DNA from: Heterohyrax brucei
Lineage: Eukaryota > Chordata > Mammalia > Hyracoidea > Procaviidae
NCBI GenBank assembly: GCA_028571685.1
Contig: CM053142.1
Span: 132,238,796 to 132,302,795, forward strand
Reading direction: 5' to 3'
Length of the DNA: 64,000 nt
In this document: piece by piece, positions 1 through 11,278 of the stretch
Position numbering within the stretch: the stretch's first letter is position 1
Layout: each line of letters opens with the position of its first letter
Translations under genes and position numbers: made by a program
Notes under the pieces: generated by a model
Told to the model about the DNA's origin: nothing
The model's input: the letters and a program-made list of their open reading frames with translations, nothing else
Databases searched by the model: none

Positions 1-198
1 TTACAGGATCGCTATGAGTCAAAACCAACTCAGTAACAGTAAATCTAGTTTATGTATATAGTGCTTTAGGCAAAAGTTTATAGCTCAAGTTAGTTTCTTA
101 TGTGAATATTTATATACTTGTTATATGACCCCAGTTGCTTTTCCCTATAATGTGACAGCACAGTTTTCTTTTGCACCTCAGGTTTCTCGTGTCCATTC

Positions 199-293
199 AA
201 CTATGTATATTATTAAAAAATATATATAAGTATATTTTTAATAGCAGTGTTAAATATGTACTTATATATACATTTTTAATAATATACATAGTT
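199..293. repeat. AT-rich inverted repeat (about 40-bp arms)
   Basis: The left arm starting AACTATGTATATTATTAAAA is the near-perfect reverse complement of the right arm ending at 293. The centre, about 239-254 (AATAGCAGTGTTAA), is the unpaired loop. It could form a hairpin or cruciform. I do not recognise a transposon family; flanks show no clear target duplication. Confidence 0.7.
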
Positions 294-766
294 CAGCTTA
301 ACCTCATACAGTAAACATTTTCATGTCATTGTCGTTGTTCTTTGAAAAATCTTTTTTTAAGCCCAAACTCATTAAATGAATAAATGTACCTTGATATAAA
401 TATTTCTGGTTAACTTCTTTTTTCACTTTTTCCAAGAGTAGAGAGTATCAAAACATGCACTCACATGTATATATATATCAGACATCGTTATTACTTGAGT
501 ATTTGAATGATGTGAGTTATTTAATGATAGATTTTTAAAGTAGAATGTGGTGCTCTAAAAGTAAAAAAAAAAAACTGTGTATTTTCCTTGGAGAATATGT
601 TTAAAAACATTTTAAATTGAGTTAAATGCAGAAACAAATGAGCTGTTCTTAAAGCAGTTTATTTTGAAGGCTATTTAGAGTTACTTGGTATTTTGACTTA
701 TTTTGAGCAGATTGTATGTGTTGTATGTATATACGGATACACATTATATACAAATAGTCAATATTT
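294..766. other. FRS2 intron, no recognised feature
   Basis: AT-rich intronic sequence with a 12-base A run near 563. I see no exon, structured RNA or recognisable repeat. Confidence 0.6.
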
Positions 767-920
767 GGAAACCCTGGTGGTATAAAGAACATTCAGCTGG
801 CTGATCCAAAGGTTAGTGGCTCGAATCCACCAGGTGCTCTGTGGAAGTCCTATGAGATAATTCTGCTGTGTCCTGTGGGGTTACTATGAATTGGAATCAA
901 TGGCAGTAGTTTAATTTTTT
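767..920 (+). mobile_element. AfroSINE
   Basis: The head GGAAACCCTGGTGG marks the tRNA-derived SINE, followed by the B-box-like CTCGAATCC and a diverged tail (ACTATGAATTGGAATCAATGG). Intronic in FRS2, degraded. Confidence 0.85.
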
Positions 921-1029
921 CATAAGTCAGTGTTCAGGCTTTAAATATTAATCTAGTGACTCTTAACAACATCTGTCTCAGTTTGGAAATAAGATCTATA
1001 GTGATCTTATACATCTGCATATTAAGTTT

Positions 1030-1172
1030 GGAAACCATGGTGGCATAGTGGTGAAGGGCTATGGCTGCTAACCATCATTTCAGATCTATTAGGTGCTCCA
1101 TAGAAGCTCTGTGAACAGTTTTGCTCTGACCTATAGGGCTCCTGTGAGTTGGAATTGACTCAGTGGCTGTGG
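1030..1172 (+). mobile_element. AfroSINE (diverged)
   Basis: The head GGAAACCATGGTGGCATAGT and the tail CTGTGAGTTGGAATTGACTC are present, but the tRNA-like middle is eroded. Confidence 0.85.
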
Positions 1173-1179
1173 GCTCTGA

Positions 1180-1826
1180 GGGCTATACTCAGTTTGAAAA
1201 TTGCCTATAGTTACTTTTCTGTTAAAGAAACTTTCACTGGATTGGCTGTTCATAGCAGATCTCGTCATGGAATTGATTATACCATTAGATAGCTGTCAAA
1301 CTACATGGTAACTACCAAACCACTGAGAATCATGGACCTGCCAAGTTGACACACGATGGTTGTTGGATTAAAAAAAAGATTTTATGTGACATGGAGTTTT
1401 TCCTAAGTTATTTGTTTATTATGCTAAAGTTTAATCCTTGCTAGGAGTTTAGTGTGTCTTAGTTCATAAGTTAGAGATATATGTTGATAATTAAACAGTC
1501 ATTTGTTAATTTGACCTAATGGTGAGAATTAGTATAAAAGTAATACCGAGTTGTAGAATATACACATGGAAGTCTTTAGTTGGTTTTGGTTGGTGTTGGG
1601 CATGCAGTTTACACAACCAGCCGTATATTCATTCATAATTTGTGTTTTGAAAGATTTATTAAACTTAAAAATTGATGAAGCAAATTCCTCAACATTAAAA
1701 CAGCATTTTCACAATAAAATGTATGGATTTACTCTCTTAAAGATCCTATTAAGTCGTATATAAGCCAAGTGCCATCAAGAAGTCATATATATCAACTCTT
1801 TTTACAGGTTTCCAATGTTTTCAATA
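1180..1826. other. FRS2 intron, weak repeat traces only
   Basis: The stretch about 1215-1365 looks repetitive (ends near GGACCTGCCAAGTTGACACA) but I cannot assign a family. The remainder is AT-rich with no exon signal. Confidence 0.4.
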
Positions 1827-1828
1827 TA

Positions 1829-2392
1829 AGAAGTTTGACAATTAAGTCCACAAACTTAATTGTTCTAAGTGCTACATACCTCATTGCTGAATGAAGATCA
1901 TCATGGTCACCTTCAGAGAACTCTGCTTGGAAGCTATGCACCAATACCAGTGCCTAGTCCACCCTTCAAAGCAATTTTGGACCTCTTTCTAGAATGGCCA
2001 TTGTGCATGGTGACGCAGTGGCAAGTGCACAAACTTAATTGTATAGTTGTCTGTGAGGAAGTTCTTACCCAGTAAATAAGTAACTGTATTGGAACACCCT
2101 CCCTACTCACCTTATCTGGCCCCCAGTGACTTTTTTCTTTACCCAAAGAAAAAGGAAATATTGGAAGGAAGACATTGTGATGGCATTCAGGACATCAAGG
2201 ATAATACTGTGACAGCTCTGGTAGCCGTTCCGGAAAAAGAGTTCTGAGATTGCTTTGAAGGGTGGACTAGGTGCTGGTGTCAGTGCATGGCTTTCCAAGG
2301 GGAGTACTTCAAAGGCGACCATGGTGAAATTCAGCAACGAGCTATGTAGTACTTTTTCTAGGATGAGTTTGCGAGCTTAATTGTCAGACCTG
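1829..2392 (-). mobile_element. Mariner-like foldback element, copy 1
   Basis: The ends are terminal inverted repeats sharing the core TGACAATTAAG (right end as CTTAATTGTCA), flanked by TA at 1827-1828 and 2393-2394, the target duplication typical of Tc1/mariner insertion. The internal halves are also mutually inverted: the block CCTAGTCCACCCTTCAAAGC near 1955 reappears as its reverse complement near 2255. No transposase frame survives. Copy 2 at 52706-53240 has the same architecture in the opposite orientation, so this is a non-autonomous family rather than a one-off rearrangement. Confidence 0.75.
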
Positions 2393-2540
2393 TATCACAA
2401 AACCTAACAATAGAAGCAAAATGGCTCGTTCCTACAGTTGACTAATATGAAAGTGTAGTTGCTGTGGGTTTAATTTTTCATTTTTTCTGTATTTATTTCT
2501 AGAAGTCTTTGAATGGCTAAATTTATCTGATTGGGGTAAC

Positions 2541-2745
2541 AAAAAACTCCCAAATCTATTCCTTTGAGCCAATTTGGACTCCTAGTAACCCTATAGGACA
2601 GAGTAGAACTACCTCATAGGGTGTCTAAGGCTGTGACCTTTACAGAAATGGACTGCCACATTTTTCTTCTGCTGAGCAGCTGGTAGGTTCAAACCACAGA
2701 TCTTTAGTTAGCAGGCAAACACGTCACTGACGCCACTGCAGCTGT
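2541..2745 (-). mobile_element. AfroSINE, long form
   Basis: Reads on + as CCTATAGGACAGAGTAGAAC, then the extra segment of the long variant (ACTGCCACATTTTTCTTCTG, GAGCAGCTGGTAGGTTCAAA) and TTAGTTAGCAGGC. Confidence 0.85.
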
Positions 2746-2964
2746 TTAATCAGGGTGGAACTATTTAATCAGAACAAGACTGTTCAGATTATTACTTCAT
2801 TTTGGGTTTGTAGTTTTTCAGGAATTAGCCCATTTTGTCTAAATTGTCAGACTCATGAGAACTGTTCATAATATTTCCTTCTATTTTTTAATATCTCTGG
2901 AGTTTGTAATGATATCCCCCCTTTCACTTGTTAGAATGGTAATTTGAGTCTTCTCACTTTTTAA

Positions 2965-5170
2965 AAAATGTTTTAGGTGCAAGTTTGCAGTGAAAATTAG
3001 CTTCTTTTTCACAGATTTATACACATATTGGTGACATTGGTTGCAATCCCTGAAGTGTGTCAGCACTCCACCTTTCTCTTAGCACCCCAGGTTCCCTGTG
3101 TCCATTTGTCCAGGTTTCCTGCCTGTCACGGATTGGATTGTATCCCCCCAAAAATGTATGTGTTGAATTGGCTTGGCTAGGAGTCCCGCTATGGTGCCAT
3201 TCCTCCCCATGTTGTGGAGCCTGCCTCTGTGATAGTGGTGATGGAGAATGGGCTGCAGTTATGTTAGCGGGGCAGAACTAAAGCTGCAATCCTATGGGTA
3301 TATAAGGGAGAGAGTGAGCATAGGAAATTGGGAACCTCACACCACCAAGAAAGCAGCGTTGAGAGCCGAGCACGTCCTTTGGACCCGAGGTTCCTGGGCC
3401 GAGATGCTCTCACTGAATTTGGACTCAGCCTACCAGACTGTGATAAATTCTCTTGCTGAATGGACTTACAGTTTGTAAATGGATTTGTGGCCTGCCAAAC
3501 TGTGACAATAAAAATTTCTCTTCATGAAGCCTTCCACTCATGGTATTTTCTGTTAGAGCAGTACCAAGTGACTAAGACACTGCCCCTCCCTGACTTCTTG
3601 TCTTTGCTTTGGGGCAGATATTTTTCATTTGGTCTCATACACTTGATTATATACATTCTTCATTTATGTTATTGCGTTTTTTATGGGTGTATCTAATGGT
3701 TGACAGAAAGCTGGACTTCAGGAGTAGTTTCAGTTCTGTATTAGCTGAGTGTCCAGGGACCATGGTCTTAGGAATTCCTCTAGTCTCTGTTAGACCAGTA
3801 ATTCTGGTCTTTATTTTTTTTGTAAATTTGAATTTTGTTCTCCATTTTCCCCCTGCTTTGTCTGGAATCCTCTATTGTGATCCCTGGTCGGAGTGGTCTG
3901 TGATGACAGCTGGATACTATGTAGTTCTTGTGGACTCAGTCCGTGAAGGCTGTGGTTCATGTGGCCAAGTAGCCCTTCAGACAGAAACTTCTTTTTATGT
4001 TTGTTTTTCTTCATTTTTCTGTGCTCCAGACACAATGGGACCAGTACATACATACATTCATGGGCTTTTAAGACCCCAAACACTAGTAACCAAATCAGAA
4101 TGTAGCATATTTTCTTTATGAACTAAATTATGCTGTTTTACCCAGATGTACCCCACCCCCATGGTCCCCTGCTTTCAGTTCCAGTAACTCAGTCCCTCAA
4201 AGTGTTTGAAAGTGTGTAAGAAGCTTCTATGGCTTTGCCTTGGTCACGTTGTGCTGACTTGCCCTCTACTGTGGTTTTTTTTTTTTGGTCTTTTCACCAA
4301 AGTTAATACTTGTCTTCTGTCTAGGTGGTGATCTGTCTACGCCTTGCCTACCTCATAACCTACAAATCTTTTCATTGTTTTTTCTTGTGTGTAAACTTTT
4401 TCTTGGATTTTTGTAGTCTTGTTCTCAATATTTGTCTTTTTATGATTGATTTATTTTACTCTGCACAATACGCTCCAGATGTCATCCACTGTGTGTGTAC
4501 CATGATTTGTTTATCCATTCATTTGTTGGTGGCCACTGAGGTTGTTTCCATCTTTTTGCTGTTGTGAGTAATGCTGCAGTGAACATGGTTGTGCATATGT
4601 CTCTCCATGTGACAGTTCTTATTTCTCTAGTATATTCCTAGCAGTGGAATTTCTGGATTGTATAGTATTTCTATTTCCAGCTTTTTAAGGGGATGCCATA
4701 TCGTTTTCCATAGTCATTGTACCATTTTATATTCCCACCAGCAGTGCATAAGAGTCCAAGTATACCTGCAGCCTCTCCAACATTGGTTGTTTTCTGTTTT
4801 TGTTTTATTTGTGCCAGTAGTGTTGGGGTAAGATGGTGTCTCGTTGTCATTTTGATTTGCATTTCTGAAATGGCTAATGACTGTGGGCGTTTCCTCATGT
4901 GTCTTCCTGCTTGAATGTCTTCTTTGAAAAAGTAAAAAAGTATTCATATCCTTTGCCTATGTTTGAATCAGGTTTTTTTATTTTTGTTATTGAACTGTTC
5001 TGTAGATTTCAGAGATTAGACCCTTGCTGGATATATTGAGGTCAAAGTTTTTTCACCAAGTCTCTTTTTATTCTTTTAATGAAGTCTTCTTATGAGCAGA
5101 GAATCTTTATTCATTTAGCTAAATTGTTGTGTAGGTTAATGATAACTTCATGTAGTAATTTTGGCTCAAG
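2965..5170 (-). mobile_element. L1 3' part: 3' UTR and ORF2 C-terminal remnant
   Basis: The + strand reads through an L1 3' UTR (landmark CTTTTAAGACCCCAAACACT at 4068) into the end of ORF2 at roughly 4440-5140, recognisable on the minus strand as the conserved C-terminal region (trace of GAAAGILG and HCWWEYKMVQ). A MaLR LTR interrupts it at 3124-3579. 5' truncated, antisense to FRS2. Confidence 0.8.
3124..3579 (+). mobile_element. Solo LTR, ERVL-MaLR type, inserted in L1
   Basis: Starts TGTCACGGATTGGATTG and ends AGTGACTAAGACA, the TG...CA ends of an LTR of the MaLR (MST/MLT) style, with CAATAAAAATT near 3505 as a polyadenylation-like signal. It is flanked by the perfect 5-bp duplication CTGCC (3119-3123 and 3580-3584). 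No internal viral sequence accompanies it. Confidence 0.8.
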
Positions 5171-5640
5171 ATTTAAAGATCATTTCTGGGCAACAGATTC
5201 AGAGGTCCTCCCAGTCACAGTGGATCCAGTAAGTCTGGTTCTCATATTAACTTGAAATTCTGTTCCCCAGTGTTCATCCTTTTTATCAAGACCCATCTGT
5301 TGGTTGCTTGTTCAAAATGTTCAGTAATGGTATCTGGGCACCGTCTCCTGGTCTCATGGCAAAGGATGTAGTAGTTCATGGAGGCAGTTAAACCTGCAGC
5401 TCATTCCCTTTTCCATCTTCCTCTGCAAGCAAATAAAGATCAATTATTGTATCATAGGTAGCTGCTTGCAAGCTTTTAAGACCCCAGTCTCTACTCACTA
5501 AATTACGAGGTTGAACAAAAACTCTGTAAACAACTTTAGGCCAACTGACTAGATAGAACTGCAGAGCTGTGATCGTAGATCTTTGAACTAAGCAGAGTGG
5601 CCTCATGAAGTGTTTAGTTGTACCTAAATAATATGAACAA
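5171..5640 (-). mobile_element. Second L1 3' UTR fragment
   Basis: Contains the L1 3' UTR landmark (CAAGCTTTTAAGACCCCAGT near 5470) again, in the same orientation as the preceding L1 but of a different subfamily, so it is a separate insertion. Confidence 0.7.
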
Positions 5641-5694
5641 GTTCAGCCTTTTTTAGGATTGCTGCTTTAGTTGTAAAACTACATGAAGCAGTTT

Positions 5695-6325
5695 TATTTG
5701 CCAACACAATGTTGGCCAAGGTGTGGAGAGATGAGGCCGCTTATGCACTGCTGGTGGAAATGTAAAATGGCACAACCGTTGTGAAAAACAGTATGCGATT
5801 CCCCCCCAAAAATTAGAGATAGTACTACCATATGACCAGCAATTTCTTCTCCTAGATGTTTGCCCTGGTGACCTAGAAACAAGGACACAAATACAAATAC
5901 ATGTATATCGGTGTTCATTACAGTAGCAGTTAAGTGGAAACCCAAGTGCCCATCACCAGGTAAGTAAACAAAATGTCTATATCCATATAATGGAATACTA
6001 TTGAGCTTTAAAGAAAAATGCAGTCCTGACAACATGCTGCAAAATGAACTACAGAGGTAGTATGTTGCATGTAATAAGTCAGTTGCAAAAGGGGGGACAA
6101 GTCTTGTATGGCCTTATGTAAGATGACTAGAATAGGTAATTAAATTGAGACTAGTGGTTGCAAGTGGTAACCAGGGATGGGAAAAAGGGAAGTATTCTCT
6201 GAGAAGTGATGAATTTTTTGTATGTTGATGGAAAGATTGGCATTGACTGAGGATAATGGTTATATGATTTGACTTATGGAGCTCTTTATTGCTAAGATGC
6301 ACACCAGAAAAAAACAAACAAACAC
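5695..6325 (+). mobile_element. L1 ORF2 C-terminus and 3' end, older subfamily
   Basis: The + strand shows the end-of-ORF2 signature (GCACTGCTGGTGGAAATGTA, later CCATATAATGGAATACTATT) and a 3' A-rich end near 6310. The frame is broken by many stops. Confidence 0.75.
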
Positions 6326-7226
6326 TGAAATGTCAAAGTGTTTTATATCATTTTACCCACATGGAATTCTAATATACAGTACTTACAGAAATTGAATATA
6401 TTGTCTCTATAAGATCAAATATATTCATCAGATTTTTTAAGTTAATGATAACATACTTCCTGGAAAATACCTGTACTTTCTTACCGCTGTTTTACTGTCG
6501 TATCTCTTCTTCCTGTGGTGCAAGATGTGAATTTTTAGAGGAGAGAATTACATAATCCTTCATACAAAGTACTCATCTCTTTAATGTTGCTGGAGAACAG
6601 TATTTGATTTCCCTGAACATAGTTTTATATTGCAACATAAAGCACTAAATTAAGAGCTTCTTTGAGAATTCTCAAGGCTGATGATACTGTGTCATGTGAT
6701 TGAAGATCCTGGGGTCATTGCCATTGATGTGGGTCACATTATTGAATTAGCTGAAGCAGAGTGGCTCATCTGCTGAGTTTCTACATCTGTAGCTGTGTTT
6801 TTATATCTTAGGGCAGAGATCATGGGCACCCAGATTTAATTGTCTGAATTTCACCACCACTGTTAAGTGTATCCTAAGGTTTTAGGATAATTCCAAGATT
6901 TAGTTGTCATCAGTGTTATTAAAGGTAGAAGTTATGTTTTTTATCATCTTCCATTTCATTTTAGGAAGCCTGCTTAGTAGCATTTTCTTAATATTTGCAA
7001 AATACACAACAAAATTATCATATCGTGCATTTTTTATTGACTCTTGTATTTCCATGCCTGAAAGCTGGCACTCATTCTAGGTTCAGGTGCTATGTTTATG
7101 CTGTATTTTACAGGGTGAATGTTTATGTTTATAGATGCATGTTGTGACTTGTAAGTTAGAACATGGGTATCATAAACAGTGAATCACCATTAATTTTATT
7201 CTTACTGATTTGGAATTAAATTCTCC
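6326..7226. other. FRS2 intron, no recognised feature
   Basis: AT-rich intronic DNA; I see no exon, SINE or L1 signature. Confidence 0.5.
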
Positions 7227-7238
7227 TTGTATATGATC

Positions 7239-7401
7239 TGGAAACCCTGGTGGCGTAGTGGTTAAATTGCTATGTCTGCTGACCTTCTGGTCAGCTCTGG
7301 TTCAACTCTGCCAGGCACTCCTTGGAAACTATGGGGCAGTTCTACTCTGTGCAGTAGGGTCCCTATGGGTCAGACCCGACTTGACGGCAGTGGAGTTTTT
7401 T
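7239..7401 (+). mobile_element. AfroSINE with perfect 12-bp target duplication
   Basis: A well preserved copy: head TGGAAACCCTGGTGGCGTAG, tail GGTCAGACCCGACTTGACGG. Both flanks carry TTGTATATGATC (7227-7238 and 7402-7413), so the ends are exact and the insertion is relatively recent. Confidence 0.95.
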
Positions 7402-7804
7402 TTGTATATGATCCAGATATTCTGCCTCTGTGGAAAAGTAAATATGACCTTAGTGGTATCAGTGATGTCTTAAGGATTGTAAGAGAAAATGTAACTTGTC
7501 TTCGGCAGTACAAAGTGATCTTTCATGACTTGACCTTTAGCCTTATGTCGCGATGTTTTTCCCGTGAACACTGAACATTGTCACTGTAGGGAACTACTTG
7601 CAGCTGCAGGATTAGGCCATTTGCTTTTAGGTGTCTGTACTTTCACATGCACTCTTCTTGGCCTGGATTGCCATTCCCCTAGCCAACACGGGAGTCACCT
7701 TTCCGTGGAAGCCTCTTGGACACTCTGTGTTCCTTTCTTGTGTGTGTTAAACGCTTGGAGAGCTCTGGTGTGGGATCTACAGCTCTGCCATGTATTCATT
7801 TTCT

Positions 7805-7965
7805 AGTCTCTTTTTCCTCACTAGAAAGTAAGCTCCTTGAAACTTAGGGATGTACCTTTCATCTTTCTATCTAGCATTTAATTTAGCTTAATTCCTGGCA
7901 AATAATAGGTGCTCGAAAAGTACTTGTTGAATATATCAGTGGCTGGGTGGAAAAATGAATGAATT
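7805..7965 (+). repeat. L2 LINE 3' end
   Basis: Shows the L2 3' pattern: AAGTAAGCTCCTTGAAACTT, then CTGGCAAATAATAGGTGCTC and TTGTTGAATATATC. Ancient and diverged. Confidence 0.65.
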
Positions 7966-8910
7966 TCTTATTTTCTTGTTAATATTGATAGCTGTTTACA
8001 AATCATTGTTATCTGCCAAATAACCTTCTGTTAGTTTAATTCAAGCAACTATGTCTGACATAAATGTCTCTTTATTAAATGTTTCATATTTATCTGTAGG
8101 AAAATGAATTAATGATGGTTTATTTAAATACATGTATATATATATGAAACATCATTTGCTTAATCTTTCTTGGTCATCCTGATTTTGCCTCTTACAGACA
8201 AAACATAAATGAGAAGAATCTAGTGTAAATGATAGTACAAGGAATTTAAATTAGATATAAAGAATGTCCAGAAAGTAAAGTACCAGATACTGAAGTGATT
8301 TTTTAAAATAATGTAATTGAAGTGATTTTTTTTTTTGAGAGTTGAAAAAAGGAGAGGAAGGCTATGAATTGCAAAATGGTCCTTCAGCATTACTCTTAAC
8401 AGAATTGAAAAAAAAAATCTAAAGGAAGAAAAATGTATTTAGGAATATACAGATAAAACCACATTCAAGGGATAAGTGTTTAAAAATCGCCCTATGCCTT
8501 TTGTGTGTATGTGTATACTTTAGATTTTCAGCTAGTGAGGACACCACATCTTTGTTACTGGGAGTCTCTTTTTACCTTTTCCCCTGTAAATACAAAAAAA
8601 AAAAAAAAAGTGTTAAGACTAAACAGAAAACTAGTACATAGGAATTTTTTAAAATTGTACCCAGTAGTTTAAACACACAGAGAGCAAGGCTTTTGAATGT
8701 CATTCTTCTGATTTTTTTTTTAATGGAAATAAGTGTGGCGGTTAGAGTTATGTTGCTGTGATTCTTACTGTAAATACTCTGGTCTGTATTGGAACAGTAC
8801 TGCTGTGGGAGAAGCCAAATTCACCCACAGTGCTAGTGAGCAAAGAACAAATAGACCTTCCTGAGCACCAGATTTATAGCTGCTCTGGTGAATAGAGTTC
8901 AGGGTTCTTT
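7966..8910. other. FRS2 intron, simple A/T runs only
   Basis: Contains a short TATATA tract near 8140 and a 16-base A run near 8594. No exon or recognisable mobile element. Confidence 0.5.
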
Positions 8911-9406
8911 TTGCTTATTCTGCAAGAATCTTATTGGAATGATTAGGAGGACAGTTTTACTGAATTGACTAATATAATGCTTGTTATGAATATGATACTT
9001 AAAATTGTAGACTGTGTTTATAGTGCAAAAGACTCCTTCGTTCTACAAAAATCAGGATTTTACCTGTTGTGGTGATATGATAATGCCTTGATGGCATTAT
9101 TTCCTCATTTCTAAGAGCAGAATACTAATTCACAGAGTTATTGCAAAAACCAAATAAAATTATGAACATAATGACATTTTAGAAAAACGTACTATTTCAA
9201 AAGACAACCCACCCACTGCCATCGAGGCATTATTATATCACCACGATAGGTAAAATCCTGATTTTTGTAGAACGAAGAAGTCTTTTGCACTATAAACACA
9301 AATGGTCTACAATTTTAAGTATCATATTCATAACAAGCGTTATATTAGTCAGTTCACTAAAACTGTCCTCCTAATCATTCCAATAAGATTCTTGCAGAAT
9401 AAGCAA
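8911..9406. repeat. Long inverted repeat (186/190-bp arms)
   Basis: Arm 1 (8911-9096) and arm 2 (9217-9406) are reverse complements with only about ten mismatches and one 4-bp length difference (TAGACTGTGTTT against TAGACCATTTGTGTTT). The spacer is 9097-9216. Arm 1 begins TTGCTTATTCTGCAAGAATC; arm 2 ends as its complement. I see no transposase, TIR family signature or target duplication. Confidence 0.9.
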
Positions 9407-9539
9407 GAGGTGGAATGACAGCCAAAGGCATGCATCATTGTTTTATAATAAATTGTTGTTATTAATGGCAAACACTTACTGAGCTCTTTCTGTGTTGTAA
9501 ATACTGTTTTAAGTTTTTTACTTTCATTAATTAATGAGA

Positions 9540-9895
9540 GCTTGGGTTTTGGTGTCAAATCTTGATTTACTTCTGGTTCTGTCCCATATAAACCATTGAC
9601 TATGAGAAAGCTACTTAACCTCTTTAAGCTCGGGTTTCCTCATTTGGAACATAGAAATAATGGAAACACAAAATAATGGAAACACTGGTGGCGTGGTGGT
9701 GAATGCTACAACTGCTAACCAAAAGGTCAGCAGTTCAGGTCTACCCAGAGCTCCTTGGAAACTCTATAGGGCAGTTCCATTCTGTCTGTAGGGTAGCTGT
9801 GAGTCTGAATTGACTCATTGGTATTGGGTTTGGATTTGGTTTATACCTCATTGGGTGATTGCATGGATTAAATGAGATAATCCACATGAAATCAG
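9540..9895 (+). repeat. MIR SINE, split by an AfroSINE
   Basis: The MIR core reads GAGAAAGCTACTTAACCTCT and GGTTTCCTCATTTGGAACAT before the insertion, then GGATTAAATGAGATAATCCA after it. A possible 3' remnant (GACATACAGTAGGGTC) sits near 10400, beyond a MaLR LTR. Confidence 0.75.
9672..9842 (+). mobile_element. AfroSINE inside MIR
   Basis: Head GGAAACACTGGTGGCGTGGT, tail GCTGTGAGTCTGAATTGACT followed by the GGGTTTGGATTTGGTTT end. It interrupts the older MIR. Confidence 0.9.
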
Positions 9896-9904
9896 TCCCA
9901 GTTG

Positions 9905-10399
9905 GCCATAGTCATCTAGCACTGCTTTAACAGAAATACCATGAATGGGTGGCTTTAAAAAGAGAAATTTTATTTGTCACAGTCCATTAAGCTGATAGTC
10001 CAAATTCAGGGTGTCAGCTCCAGGGAAAGGGTTTTTTTCCCCTGGATCTGAAGGAAGGTGCTTGTCTTCAGTCTTCCGTGATACTAGAAGCTTCTGAGGT
10101 GCAGGGACCCTGGGCCTTTCCAAAGGCCACTCTCAGCTTCCAGCACAGCTTCTTGGTGGGATGAGGTCCCCACAGCTCTCTGCCAGTTTCTTTCCTTTGT
10201 GTCTCAAGAGACTGCCTCAAGGCACAAAACAGTGTTACACACTGAGTCCTGCCTCACCAACACAAGTGCCACTTATTCTCCCCTATTAACATCACAGAAG
10301 CAGGATTAGAACATGGAGGAGCATCGCACTGTACCAGGAATCCTCATTTAGCTAAATTGCTACACAGATTTTTGAGGAAACACAGTTCAATCCATGACC
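9905..10399 (-). mobile_element. MaLR-type solo LTR
   Basis: Reverse orientation of the same LTR type as 3124-3579 (CTGCTTTAACAGAAATACC at the left, ACAGTTCAATCCATGAC at the right). A related copy lies at 57369-57869; both share GTCCAAATTCAGGGTGTCAG-like and CAAGAGACTGCCTCAAGGCA blocks. Confidence 0.75.
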
Positions 10400-11049
10400 T
10401 GACATACAGTAGGGTCTTTAAAATCAGTTTGCTATAGAAAAAATTGTGTGTAGTAAACAGCATTTAGTATAACTTTTAGAATCTTAATAACTTTGTTCTA
10501 AAAAATCCTTTGTATTAGATATTTTCTGAAATCACTGTGTTCTTTTTCAGTATAGAATCATAAGTGATGTTGTTATATAACTGTTTTATATGAAACTTAA
10601 ATTATAGCTCCATGTAGTTAGTGGCTGTAACTACCTCTTTCCTCTCACTACCTCCCAGTTACCTTTCAATTCTTAGTCTTCCAATAGTAGTTAGGAAATC
10701 ACAGGGAATGTTTGAGGCATCTGTGTTTCAAAGTCAAAGGTAGGGTACCTGCAGTCCATTAGTGGGTTCTGTTTTCTGGAGTGTCAGTTGTTTGGAATTC
10801 AGATTTTTTTTTAAGGACATATTTTTTTAATTGAATTAAATTAAAAGTCTGTTAATCTCTAATAGAACTGACAGGCTGGATTTTGGTACCAAAAAGCAGT
10901 AAAAGCAAGCAAAAATACCACAACACTTTTGCCTATAATAAAAACAATAAAGGTAAGTAAATATTGATTCTCAAAAAGAGGCCTTAAGGAAGGATAGACA
11001 AAATTTTTTCAGAAGTTCTAATGGGGGCTTTTTACTATATTCAAGAACT
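10400..11049. other. FRS2 intron, no recognised feature
   Basis: AT-rich intron upstream of the 5' UTR exon; nothing recognisable apart from a possible MIR tail at the left edge. Confidence 0.5.
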
Positions 11050-11175
11050 GGAGGTGGTTTAATCATTTTATGGATGAAGAGACAAGTACAGAGAGGCAGT
11101 TTGTCCATTGTCACAGCAGTAGTGGAGAAGCCAGAATCAGTAACCTTTAGAGATCCTGATATCCAAGCATCATGG
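11050..11175 (-). repeat. MIR fragment
   Basis: On + reads GGATGAAGAGACAAGTACAG and CACAGCAGTAGTGGAGAAGC, the reverse of the MIR core. Confidence 0.55.
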
Positions 11176-11220
11176 AACTTAGACTGTTGAATTTTTATTT
11201 TTTCTTTGGGAAAAGGCCTC

Positions 11221-11278
11221 TTTAAGGGTAACATGTACATGCCACATGCCTTTTTAAGGGTAACATGTACATGCCACA
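11221..11278. repeat. Two-copy 32-bp tandem duplication
   Basis: The block TTTAAGGGTAACATGTACAT followed by GCCACA occurs at 11221-11246 and again at 11253-11278. It sits about 130 bp before the 3' splice site of the FRS2 5' UTR exon. Confidence 0.9.

Noticed and set aside
3609-4121. 170-codon plus-strand open frame
   Set aside because: It is antisense through an L1 3' UTR; the translation has no domain and no gene context.
7239-7401. tRNA gene
   Set aside because: The tRNA-like head belongs to AfroSINE; there is no complete cloverleaf.
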